Part shown: in pieces, positions 20,462 through 28,709 of the stretch | How the letters are laid out: each line of letters starts with the position of its first letter | Numbering within the stretch: the stretch's first letter is position 1 | Assembly: GCA_021648145.1 (NCBI GenBank) | Contig: JAKITI010000004.1 | Location: 1-63,847, forward strand | Direction: 5' to 3' | DNA length: 63,847 bases | Origin: Gammaproteobacteria bacterium | GTDB lineage: Bacteria > Pseudomonadota > Gammaproteobacteria > JAADGQ01 | Made by a program: the position numbers and the translations under genes | Notes under the pieces: generated by a model | Databases searched by the model: none | What the model saw: only the letters and a program-made list of their open reading frames with translations | What the model was told of the DNA's origin: nothing

Positions 20462-21838
20462 ATGAGCGCACCTCATATATTGGTCGTTGATGATGAACCT
20501 GATATTCGAAACCTTGTTAAAGAGATTCTGGATGATGAAGGGTATGAGGTGAGTGTTGCTGAAGATGCAGACTCTGCGCGCAAGCAGCGACGCGCCCGTC
20601 GCCCAGACCTGATTTTACTCGATATATGGATGCCAGGAACCGATGGTATCTCCTTGCTGAAAGAGTGGGGTGAGTCTAAGGGTGCGGGTGTGCCTGTTGT
20701 CATGATGTCTGGGCATGGCTCAGTAGAAACTGCAGTGGAAGCAACCCGTTTGGGTGCTTATGATTTTCTTGAAAAACCACTCTCTTTAGCTAAATTGCTG
20801 GTAACCGTTAAACGCGCACTTGAATTAGCACAATTGCATCGGGAAAATGAAGGGTTACGTCAACATGTCAGCGAGCTTGTGGCTCCGTTGGGAAAGAGTG
20901 CGTTAATGCAAACAGCTCGCGCTCAAGCGCAACGTATTGCGGAGCATGATGCCTGGGTGCTAGTGCGCGGTGAACCAGGCACCGGAAAAAAATTATTTGC
21001 TCGTTATATTCATCACAGCAGTGCTCGGCGTGATGCTTCTTTTGTTGATGTAGGGGTTGTTGGGCTGGATCAACGAGGAGCCGCTGAAACACTGTTCGGT
21101 TATGAGCGAGAGGGGAAAATACGCTTTGGGCTGCTGGAGCAGGCCAATGGGGGGACGCTTCTTCTCGATGAAATTGGTGAAATGGAGCCTGCGATTCAAG
21201 CCAAACTGTTATCAACACTTGAAACAGGAGTGTTTCATCGTGTGGGTGGTGAGTCACCTGTACAGCTGAATATACGCATTATTGCAACCACTCACCGCAA
21301 TCTGGAGCAGGATGTGAAAGAGGGGCGGTTTCGTGAAGATTTGTATTATCGGCTGAATGTTGTTCCATTAAATGTGCCATCGTTACGAGAGCGGTGTGAA
21401 GATGTCCCCGAGTTGCTTGCGTACTACACTAATTTTTTTGTGAGTAAAGAGGGTTTGCCGTATCGGCGCTTTTCAGTTGCAGGGCAAAATAGCTTACGTA
21501 ACTATCTTTGGCCAGGTAATGTGCGTGAGCTTGAAAATCTTGTGCAGCGGTTGTTGATTTTAGGTACAGCTCCAGAGATTGGGCAAGAAGAGGTCATGTC
21601 TGCATTAGGGAATCAGCACTGTCCTATAGTTCGTGAAGGGTTTGCAGGTTTTGATTTGCCTTTGCGTGAAGCGCGTGAACTATATGAAAAAGCTTATCTG
21701 GAGTACCAATTGCGTATTGCAGATGGCAGTGTTGGCAAAGTGGCAAAAGCAGCGGGTGTTGAGCGCACTCACCTCTATCGTAAATTACGAGCACTAGGAA
21801 TTGATGCTCGGCAATCCAGTTTTAAAAGTTCCAGTTGA
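20462..21838 (+). CDS. NtrX-like response regulator lacking the GAFTGA loop
   Basis: The 458-aa protein has a receiver domain with phospho-acceptor Asp54 (LLDIWMPG), an AAA+ domain and a Fis-type HTH (VAKAAGVERTHLYRKLRALG). Walker A is GEPGTGKK (170-177) and Walker B LLLDEIGEM (234-242). Where sigma-54 activators carry the GAFTGA contact loop (about residues 210-222) this protein reads ETLFGYEREGKIRFGLLEQA, so the loop is shortened and lost. Loss of that loop in other family members goes with sigma-70 control or repression. It is paired with the NtrY-like kinase. The 3' end overlaps the convergent TPR gene by 17 nt. Confidence 0.93.
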   Translation: MSAPHILVVDDEPDIRNLVKEILDDEGYEVSVAEDADSARKQRRARRPDLILLDIWMPGTDGISLLKEWGESKGAGVPVVMMSGHGSVETAVEATRLGAYDFLEKPLSLAKLLVTVKRALELAQLHRENEGLRQHVSELVAPLGKSALMQTARAQAQRIAEHDAWVLVRGEPGTGKKLFARYIHHSSARRDASFVDVGVVGLDQRGAAETLFGYEREGKIRFGLLEQANGGTLLLDEIGEMEPAIQAKLLSTLETGVFHRVGGESPVQLNIRIIATTHRNLEQDVKEGRFREDLYYRLNVVPLNVPSLRERCEDVPELLAYYTNFFVSKEGLPYRRFSVAGQNSLRNYLWPGNVRELENLVQRLLILGTAPEIGQEEVMSALGNQHCPIVREGFAGFDLPLREARELYEKAYLEYQLRIADGSVGKVAKAAGVERTHLYRKLRALGIDARQSSFKSSS

Positions 21839-24398
21839 AGTTTAACTTGAGTGATTGGTGAACGTAGCTTCCCAGAGAGCTGCTTTGAAAGCTGACGGGG
21901 CCATTGCTCACATCCAGAATGTAACCTGTTGGCAAGTTCGCATCATTCCTGCCTAAAGTATAGGTCGCGTCAAGTACCATATTACTGTTTATGCGATAGT
22001 TAAGCGTTGTTGCAAGGGCGTTATAGATGCTTTTTCGCTTGTATTGTCGTCTTGAAAAGCTGTCGGGGTTGCTATACATAGAAAAGGATAGGGTGTAGTT
22101 GAGTCGGCCACTCCAGCGTGAAGAGAATGATTTGCTTAATGAGGTGTTGATCGCGTGTTTTTGGTAAGCATAATCATCTCCTTCCGGGTTTTTATTTTGG
22201 TTGATTGTCAATGTATAGTTTGGTGTGAATATCCAAGTGTCAAAAAGTCGGGTGCTGTAAGATGCGATGGCTGTGTAACGAGTTGCACTGAGCTCGCGAC
22301 TTGCGAATGACTCATAATCATTATTTGATAGTGACAGTGACAGTAGTTGTGATGGGATGGTCTTTTTGAGTGCTTTAGGGGTCAGTGGAGGTAATGTTTC
22401 CAGTCTGATTCGGGCGGTTGCGCTGATGTTGTGAGTTTGGCTGATTTTTGTTTCATCCAGAAAGTTGGATTGATCTGTTTGGGAGTAACCAATATCCAGA
22501 CTGTTCCTGTTATTGCCCCATGTGAGTATGGCATTGCTTTTATTGTTAAAAAAATCTGTTCCTGTCTTAATGTATGAGGTCAGTGATGGTGCAAGTGTGA
22601 GCGCGAGCTTCAGTCTTTTAGCAACCTTGTAGTTGTAAGTGAGGCTGAATGAAAGGTCTGAGCGAATATCAACAACAGGTTTTGACCGAAAGTCGAAAAA
22701 AGGACGTTCGCTACTAAGAAAAGGGTTGTCGTCCGCGAGTAATGCTTGTCTTAATCTGTAGGAAAAACCATTAATCTGTTTAGTTAGTGATTTGAGTTTT
22801 CGTGATGCGATTTTTGCGGTGGCGCTGTCATTTAAGTTGTTTGCAAGTTGGCCATAAATACGAGCCGCCTTAAATTCATTCCACTGTTGGTGGTATATGT
22901 TGGCCATATTAAGCTTTACACGACTGTGATCAGGGTTAATATCTAATACCTTCTGGTACTCGGCTAGCGCTTCATCAAAATAGTTATATTGAGCATAAAT
23001 TGCAGCGAGATAATAGTGTGTTTCAGCATTACTGGGATAAGTCTCAATAATATCAATCAGTGACCTTGCTGCTTTGTCGTAATCACTCGATGCAATCCAT
23101 GATTTCACGCCAATCATTTTAAGTTGCAGCTCTATTTTGTCATTGTCAAAGAGTTCATTCAGGTTTAATTCCATGACTTTTCGGTAAGATTTGCTGGCTT
23201 TTTCATATAGTTGAAGCTGCGTTTGAGTATCTGCCAGCACGTAATGAGCTTTGATGTTATTTGGTTGGAGTTTGACTGTTTTTTCCAAGTGTTCAGCTGC
23301 TTTTTGAAACTCGTTATAGCTCAGGTAAATGAGTCCGATAGTGTATTGTGTTCGGCTATTATCAGGCTCAATTTCAATCGCTTTTTTAAAATATTTTAAA
23401 GCTTGGCGAGCGTTTTTCTCTTGAAGTAGTTTGTTACCATAAGAGATATAAATTTTGGGCAGTGCCAGTCGGGTTTGTTGTGTGACAACTTCATTGTTAT
23501 TAAGGCCTAAGGCTGTTTCAAAGTGCTCCAGTGCACCAGGAAATTTACCTTGTGCTATAAGCAGTGTGCCATAATTTGCATGTGTGAGAGCATGTTCAGG
23601 GTTGATTTTTAATGCTGCTTTGAAAGCTGCCTCGGCTTTTTTATATTGTTGTTGTTGTTGATAGATTGTGCCCGCTGAGAGGAGGGCAGTAATATTGTTT
23701 TTATTTGAGATGAGTATGGGTTGAATTGTTTTTAATGCAAGATCATACTTTCCTTCAGCTTTGAGTAATTCTGCAAGCTGGAGGCTCAGCATATCGTCAT
23801 CTACTTTTTCAAGCTGAGTGGCATCTCCATGTTTAATTACCAAGGCTTTTTTTAGCTGTTCGTGTGCTCTTTTCATATCACCTTTTTGTACAAAAAGTGT
23901 TGCCAGTTTTTGGTGAGCTTGAAATTTCCAACGAATAGCCTCGGTTGGATCGTCCATAAGATCTGCAATTTGAGCGGCAACAATTTCCAGTTTTTTGAAT
24001 TCATCAATCGCTGCGTTGATATTGCCTAAACCCTCATAAAGGGTGGCTAGGGAGTTGCGCAATGTCAGGTTTTCAGGAGCGAGAGCAATACTTCTTTTGA
24101 TGTATTGAAAACCTTCTTTGTAAACTTTTTTGTTGATATACACTTGCCCAATGCGGTAATAAGCTTCGACATAATCAGGCTTGAGAAACAGAGCTTCTTT
24201 GAAGCGCACCAAAGCACTGTCATAATCACCTTTCGCCAGTGCTATGTTGCCTCTTTTAAGTAAAACAGGAGCCGTACTTGCTTCTGGAAGGTCCTCTATG
24301 TTTATGGGCTCTGCCATGGTTTTTTTCTGGAAAATAAAAAAGCTCATGAATACAAAAAGTAATGCAAGGGCAGTGAGCTTGTTATCACGCAAAATCAT
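21822..24398 (-). CDS. Large TPR protein with C-terminal outer-membrane beta-barrel
   Basis: The 858-aa protein has an N-terminal hydrophobic signal sequence (~10-28) ending near TMAEP. About 12-14 TPR units follow (~45-560), for example AYYRIGQVYINKKVYKEGF and AHYVLADTQTQLQLYEKAS. The last ~270 residues are alternating polar/aromatic strands that end in LKLNFNWNF, the terminal Phe typical of BAM-inserted barrels. The architecture resembles exopolysaccharide exporters such as PgaA or BcsC, where periplasmic TPRs guide polymer to a barrel. No polysaccharide synthase lies nearby, so that role is only an analogy. Confidence 0.85.
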   Translation of the reverse strand: MILRDNKLTALALLFVFMSFFIFQKKTMAEPINIEDLPEASTAPVLLKRGNIALAKGDYDSALVRFKEALFLKPDYVEAYYRIGQVYINKKVYKEGFQYIKRSIALAPENLTLRNSLATLYEGLGNINAAIDEFKKLEIVAAQIADLMDDPTEAIRWKFQAHQKLATLFVQKGDMKRAHEQLKKALVIKHGDATQLEKVDDDMLSLQLAELLKAEGKYDLALKTIQPILISNKNNITALLSAGTIYQQQQQYKKAEAAFKAALKINPEHALTHANYGTLLIAQGKFPGALEHFETALGLNNNEVVTQQTRLALPKIYISYGNKLLQEKNARQALKYFKKAIEIEPDNSRTQYTIGLIYLSYNEFQKAAEHLEKTVKLQPNNIKAHYVLADTQTQLQLYEKASKSYRKVMELNLNELFDNDKIELQLKMIGVKSWIASSDYDKAARSLIDIIETYPSNAETHYYLAAIYAQYNYFDEALAEYQKVLDINPDHSRVKLNMANIYHQQWNEFKAARIYGQLANNLNDSATAKIASRKLKSLTKQINGFSYRLRQALLADDNPFLSSERPFFDFRSKPVVDIRSDLSFSLTYNYKVAKRLKLALTLAPSLTSYIKTGTDFFNNKSNAILTWGNNRNSLDIGYSQTDQSNFLDETKISQTHNISATARIRLETLPPLTPKALKKTIPSQLLSLSLSNNDYESFASRELSATRYTAIASYSTRLFDTWIFTPNYTLTINQNKNPEGDDYAYQKHAINTSLSKSFSSRWSGRLNYTLSFSMYSNPDSFSRRQYKRKSIYNALATTLNYRINSNMVLDATYTLGRNDANLPTGYILDVSNGPVSFQSSSLGSYVHQSLKLNFNWNF

Positions 24399-24657
24399 AT
24401 TAAGGTTAAAATGTCGGATTGCTTGTCAGGTTTTTATTGTTTTAAATTGGTGCAGATTGGGCTGAAAAAGTTCCTTAAAAGAAACGCTTACGAAATAACT
24501 TCTACACTTTGACTCTCTTTTATCTTCAGGGGTGTTATTTTGAATTTGATGGCAGTATAAACTGGATTGCATGAGCACGCATACAGGTAGGAGATGATTT
24601 AGTTAGATTTTTAGGTGATAATGCTGTTTTGTCTGGAGTGGCGGGTGTGCGATTGTT
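24399..24657 (-). other. Intergenic gap, nothing clear
   Basis: About 260 nt separate the DUF3025 gene from the TPR/barrel gene, both on the minus strand. It is AT-rich and presumably holds the promoter of the downstream gene. I see no convincing hexamer pair, hairpin or coding remnant. Confidence 0.4.
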
Positions 24658-25503
24658 TCATCTTTCACCTTGGCGCCGTCCAGGCCGAAAGTAACGAATA
24701 TTATCGTAATAACTCTCCCGCTGATTGTTCTCATCCCACCCTGGCATGCCTAATATAGGAAAAGGTGAGAGGTCTTTGGGTTTTTGCAGCGCGGCTCCTT
24801 TATTCAATAAAGGAGCGAGTTGTTTGTCGATCCAGGCAAGTTTCTCCGTGCTACTCATTTCAAAATAATCTTTTCCGCTACTCAGTAAAATGCAGTTGGC
24901 GGTCATGCCGATATAGGGTGCTAATCCTTTTTCGTAAACCGCATGGCCAAAGGGAATGCAGGAAAATTTCTGTGCTAACTCTTCTCTTCGTTTCCAGAAG
25001 AGTGTTTTCCACTGAAAGTCTCGCACCAATTGCAACAAGCTTTCATCACTGGAAACGAGCACTGCGCCTCCTTCATCAAAGAGTGAAAGCATATTTTCAA
25101 CAGGGCTGCGCCTCCCTAAATCACCGCCGTGTTCAATACGCTGCTGGGCATAGGGGATATGCATAGAGTTGATAATGGCTTTCGTAGTGGGGAACATGAG
25201 CCAGCTGAGGTATTGAAAAAAATCGTGCCAGTTTTCCAGACGTGTCTGGATTTCTCCAGTGATGTATATGCGCGGTGCATAATGTTCATTAAAGTGCCCA
25301 GGTTTACCTGCTTGAGATGCGATAGTAATGGGTTGGTTGCTCAGTGTTTTAATCGGCTTAGGCCAATTGTCTAATAATTTTTGGTACTCCTTTAAACTCG
25401 GCCACTGTTGGTATTGGTCAAAGTATTCGGCTAAGTGTTGGAGTGGTTTAAATAGTGGAGAGCGTTGATAAAAACAGGGTTCCCAGTTGGGTAGTTTAAG
25501 CAT
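24658..25503 (-). CDS. DUF3025 family protein
   Basis: The 281-aa protein matches DUF3025, a family of unknown function from gamma- and betaproteobacteria. Distinctive stretches are WHDFFQYLSWLMFPTTKAIIN (residues ~90-110), RSPVENMLSLFDEGGAV and FGHAVYEKGLAPYIGMTANC. It is soluble with no signal peptide. The ATG at 25503 is chosen because the preceding 22 in-frame codons are AT-rich and unlike the family. No operon partner. Confidence 0.85.
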   Translation of the reverse strand: MLKLPNWEPCFYQRSPLFKPLQHLAEYFDQYQQWPSLKEYQKLLDNWPKPIKTLSNQPITIASQAGKPGHFNEHYAPRIYITGEIQTRLENWHDFFQYLSWLMFPTTKAIINSMHIPYAQQRIEHGGDLGRRSPVENMLSLFDEGGAVLVSSDESLLQLVRDFQWKTLFWKRREELAQKFSCIPFGHAVYEKGLAPYIGMTANCILLSSGKDYFEMSSTEKLAWIDKQLAPLLNKGAALQKPKDLSPFPILGMPGWDENNQRESYYDNIRYFRPGRRQGER

Positions 25504-25531
25504 ATTTGTAAATATAGCCTTATTGTTGAAC

Positions 25532-25798
25532 CTAAACCAATTGTGATAAAAAAGTTTTGGTAGGCACAATTACAGGGTGCTTTACATCAAATACATTTTT
25601 ATCAATAAATTCACCATCAATGGCGACTTGAAACACATGATCTACCTTGAGTTGTTTTGCAAATACCTCGAGACTGCTGGAAAGCGGTTTATCCATGGAG
25701 GATTTAATCTCAACTATAAGCCATGGTTTGCCATCTTTTGAAACTAAAAAATCAACCTCCCTTAATTTTCGATCACAATCGGAGTTTACGACTACCAT
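25532..25798 (-). pseudogene. C-terminal fragment of a DUF4143-type ATPase
   Basis: An 88-aa frame reads REVDFLVSKDGKPWLIVEIK, then ends VIVPTKTFLSQLV. This is the C-terminal nuclease-like DUF4143 part of AAA_14/DUF4143 ATPases, which normally have about 380-420 residues. The ATPase part and most of the DUF4143 part are absent, and the sequence upstream changes character near 25799. It is therefore a truncated remnant rather than a working gene. Confidence 0.65.
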
Positions 25799-25936
25799 AC
25801 AGGTGACCGCGCCGATGGATCCGTCGAAACAGCCTCCAGCCCTGCGGCCAATAAGGTCAATTTACTGGTAGAAACCGTTGCGCTCAACTATATGACTCTG
25901 CATGGTGAAACAGGGCAATTCAAGCATGCTGGATAG
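25799..25936 (+). pseudogene. Unidentified coding remnant
   Basis: One plus-strand frame is open from the junction to a TAG at 25934. It has a protein-like composition (GSVETASSPAANKVN, then LLVETVALNYMTLHGETGQF) but no start codon or ribosome site. It looks like the 3' tail of a lost gene abutting the DUF4143 fragment. I cannot name the family. From 25937 to 26060 there is only the MscS leader, with a TTGACA at 25938-25943 but a weak -10. Confidence 0.4.
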
Positions 25937-26060
25937 TTTGACAGCTTTTCAATCTATTGTTAACAGGACAATCTGAGTAGTGGGTTGATTCTGTGACTTG
26001 GTGAAAATTAACTTAGCTGATAAGGTGCAGGAATTAAAGTTCCACCCGAAGGGATAGAAG

Positions 26061-27359
26061 ATGGAATCGTTCATTAGTAAATTTACTGAAGAGTTTGATT
26101 GGTTGCTTGGCAAAGTGGTCGCCTGGGGAGAGAGCCCTGAGTTCTACACGCAGATAGGACTGGTCGTACTGGCGATCATTGCCGCATCAATTTTTGCACG
26201 TTTTATTCGTAAAGCAACACCCTTTTTTCAGACTGAGCCTGAAGCGGGTGCTTTCCTGGTTTTGCGCCAAACATTATTTAAATTGCAAGCACTGCTGTTT
26301 CCTTTATTAATCGTCGTATTACTGGGTGCCGCAGTTCAACTGAGCGGTGCTTTTGTTGAGCAAAACTGGCTCATACGCATTGCCCAGGGGTTGGCAGTTA
26401 TTGGTTTACTCTACACTGTCGCTGTGCGATACATTAGTAACCCGCTCCTTCAAACCTTAGTTAAATGGGTAGTGCTACCCATTGCTATGTTGTATGTTTT
26501 TGATTGGCTGGATGACACCATCACTCATCTTGACGGCATTGCCATTGAAGCGGGCAATATCCGTATTTCTCTCTACGGTATCGCGCGCGTATTGCTCTTT
26601 GGTGGAGTTTTATTTTGGCTTGGTCGTTTATCAAACAACGCTGGCCAAAAAGCCATTCGCAAACAAGAAGCACTTGATCTTGGTACACGCGAAGTTATGG
26701 CTAAACTGTTCCAAATTGCCGTGTTTGCCGCGATATTTATATTGTTGTTACAAGTCATGGGAATCAATCTTACCACTCTGGCCGTCTTTGGTGGTGCTTT
26801 GGGTGTGGGGTTAGGCTTTGGCTTACAACAAATCGCTTCAAACTTTATTTCGGGTCTCATTATATTGCTTGATCGCTCTGTCACAGTAGGAGACTATATC
26901 GAATTAGAAAATGGTCAATCAGGGACGATTCGAGAACTCAGCATGCGTGCGACAACACTCGAGACTTTTGATGGTAAAGACATTGTTGTACCCAATGAAC
27001 AATTTATTACAACGACGTTCACCAACTGGACGCATCGTGATAAATTTCAACGCTATGAGATTGAATTTTCAGTCGCCTATAAGACTGATATGGATCAAAT
27101 GTTGGAGATTGTAAGAAAAACAGTCAGAAGTCACCCGAAGGTGCTGGAAAAACCTGAACTGGCTGATGCTGAAATCAGTGAGTTCGGGGAATCAGGTGTC
27201 GATATTTTAGTGGAGTTCTGGATGGATGGTATTGATGATGGCCCTAACCACGTCGATGCTGATTTGAAACTCATGATTTGGCACGCGTTGAAAGAAAATA
27301 ATATTGAGATACCATTTCCACAACGCGAAGTTAAAATAGTGGGAGAGATGAAGGGTTAG
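26061..27359 (+). CDS. MscS-family mechanosensitive channel
   Basis: The 432-aa inner-membrane protein has several extra TM helices in front of the conserved MscS core. The pore helix and beta domain are clear: AVFGGALGVGLGFGLQQIA (~243-261), then NFISGLIILLDRSVTVGDYIEL. The beta domain contains TTLETFDGKDIVVPNEQFI, typical of the family. The C-terminal alpha/beta domain ends IEIPFPQREVKI. It probably protects against hypo-osmotic shock. GAAGGGATAGAAG precedes the ATG. It is flanked by non-coding DNA and is probably a single-gene unit. Confidence 0.93.
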   Translation: MESFISKFTEEFDWLLGKVVAWGESPEFYTQIGLVVLAIIAASIFARFIRKATPFFQTEPEAGAFLVLRQTLFKLQALLFPLLIVVLLGAAVQLSGAFVEQNWLIRIAQGLAVIGLLYTVAVRYISNPLLQTLVKWVVLPIAMLYVFDWLDDTITHLDGIAIEAGNIRISLYGIARVLLFGGVLFWLGRLSNNAGQKAIRKQEALDLGTREVMAKLFQIAVFAAIFILLLQVMGINLTTLAVFGGALGVGLGFGLQQIASNFISGLIILLDRSVTVGDYIELENGQSGTIRELSMRATTLETFDGKDIVVPNEQFITTTFTNWTHRDKFQRYEIEFSVAYKTDMDQMLEIVRKTVRSHPKVLEKPELADAEISEFGESGVDILVEFWMDGIDDGPNHVDADLKLMIWHALKENNIEIPFPQREVKIVGEMKG

Positions 27360-27628
27360 TCTGCTCAGGACAATGGCAACTAAGCTCATTCAATGTTTCT
27401 TGAATGGTAACTTATGTGGACTTCTTCACATGAGGAGCTGTTTTTGATTAAATCTTTCAGCCATACACGCTGTGATGGCCAGCAATAAGACTTTAAAGAG
27501 GGATTTAAAAGACTTGCAGTTCGGATGAAATCCTATCTGGGGATTTGGGCTACTGCTAGCACTCTCAGGATTTAGGTTGTATACTTTTCGGCTATTTTCA
27601 CCATATTTTTCGAGGAAAAACTGCCTGT
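27360..27628 (+). other. Intergenic gap before hemE
   Basis: In this ~270 nt a small stem, CATTCAA/TTGAATG with a 6-nt loop (about 27388-27407), follows the MscS gene; a second weak stem with the arms ATGTGGA/TTCACAT lies near 27414-27431. Neither is directly followed by a U-run, although TTTTT occurs ten bases beyond the second. They may end MscS transcription. No gene is seen. Confidence 0.3.
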
Positions 27629-28696
27629 ATGAGTGCATTAAAAAATGATCGCTACCTTCGAGCGCTATTGCGTGAACCTGTCGATGCAACGCCTTTATGG
27701 GTGATGCGCCAAGCGGGGCGCTATCTGCCTGAATACCGTGAAGCGCGTGCGCGAGCGGGATCATTTATGGATTTGTGTACCAATCCTGATTTGGCGTGTG
27801 AGGTGACTTTGCAGCCACTTAAACGTTTTGACCTTGATGCAGCGATTCTTTTTTCTGATATTCTGACCATTCCTGATGCAATGGGGCTGGGTCTCTATTT
27901 CGCTGAAGGCGAAGGCCCTCGCTTTAAAAAAACCATTCAGTGTGCGGCGGATATTGATGCGCTGGGTGTGCTTGATCCTGAAGTCGAGCTCCGTTATGTG
28001 ATGGATGCGGTGCGCGTGATTCGTCGTGAATTGAATGGTGAAATTCCATTAATCGGCTTTTCTGGCAGTCCGTGGACTTTAGCGACTTATATGGTTGAAG
28101 GCGGTACAACCAAAGATTTCGGCAAAGTAAAAGGCATGATGTTTAGCTCTCCAAAAGAGATGCACCGTCTTTTAGATATCTTGGCGAAATCTGTTGTTTC
28201 CTACCTGAACGCACAAATTGCAGCGGGCGCACAGTCGGTGATGGTTTTTGATACTTGGGGTGGTGTGCTCTCTCCTCGTGATTACGAAGAGTTTTCACTG
28301 CGCTACATGGATCAGATTGTTAAAGGTCTTACGCGTGAAAATGATGGACGACGTGTGCCTGTGACACTGTTTACCAAAGGGGGCGGTGCCTGGTTAGAAG
28401 CCATTGCGGATACTGGGTGTGATGCCGTAGGTCTGGATTGGACAATTAATATCGGCGACGCACGCAAGCGCATTGGTGATCGAGTGGCTTTGCAGGGCAA
28501 TATGGATCCGAGCATTTTATATGCATCGCCGATGCGAATTGAGAAAGAGGTCGGTACGATCCTTTCGAGCTATGGTCAAGGTTCAGGCCATGTTTTTAAC
28601 CTCGGACATGGTATCCACCAGAAGATTAATCCTGATCATGTAAAAATATTAGTTGATGCAGTTCACGCGCAAAGCGTGCCCTTTCATGCTGGATAA
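27629..28696 (+). CDS. hemE: Uroporphyrinogen decarboxylase
   Basis: HemE decarboxylates uroporphyrinogen III to coproporphyrinogen III in heme synthesis. The 355-aa protein carries the family signatures [14 protein letters not shown] (~24-37) with the substrate-binding arginines, and [17 protein letters not shown] (~143-159). The catalytic Asp is in [18 protein letters not shown] is present 12 nt upstream of the ATG. It lies 13 nt upstream of gltB. Confidence 0.97.
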   Translation: MSALKNDRYLRALLREPVDATPLWVMRQAGRYLPEYREARARAGSFMDLCTNPDLACEVTLQPLKRFDLDAAILFSDILTIPDAMGLGLYFAEGEGPRFKKTIQCAADIDALGVLDPEVELRYVMDAVRVIRRELNGEIPLIGFSGSPWTLATYMVEGGTTKDFGKVKGMMFSSPKEMHRLLDILAKSVVSYLNAQIAAGAQSVMVFDTWGGVLSPRDYEEFSLRYMDQIVKGLTRENDGRRVPVTLFTKGGGAWLEAIADTGCDAVGLDWTINIGDARKRIGDRVALQGNMDPSILYASPMRIEKEVGTILSSYGQGSGHVFNLGHGIHQKINPDHVKILVDAVHAQSVPFHAG

Positions 28697-28709
28697 AAAA
28701 TAGATTTAA

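Noticed and set aside
20868-21257. 129-codon frame antisense to ntrX
   Set aside because: His/Gln-rich shadow of a clearly coding AAA+ domain with no start signal.
24765-25166. 133-codon frame antisense to the DUF3025 gene
   Set aside because: Composition is that of a mirror frame, and the minus-strand protein matches a family.
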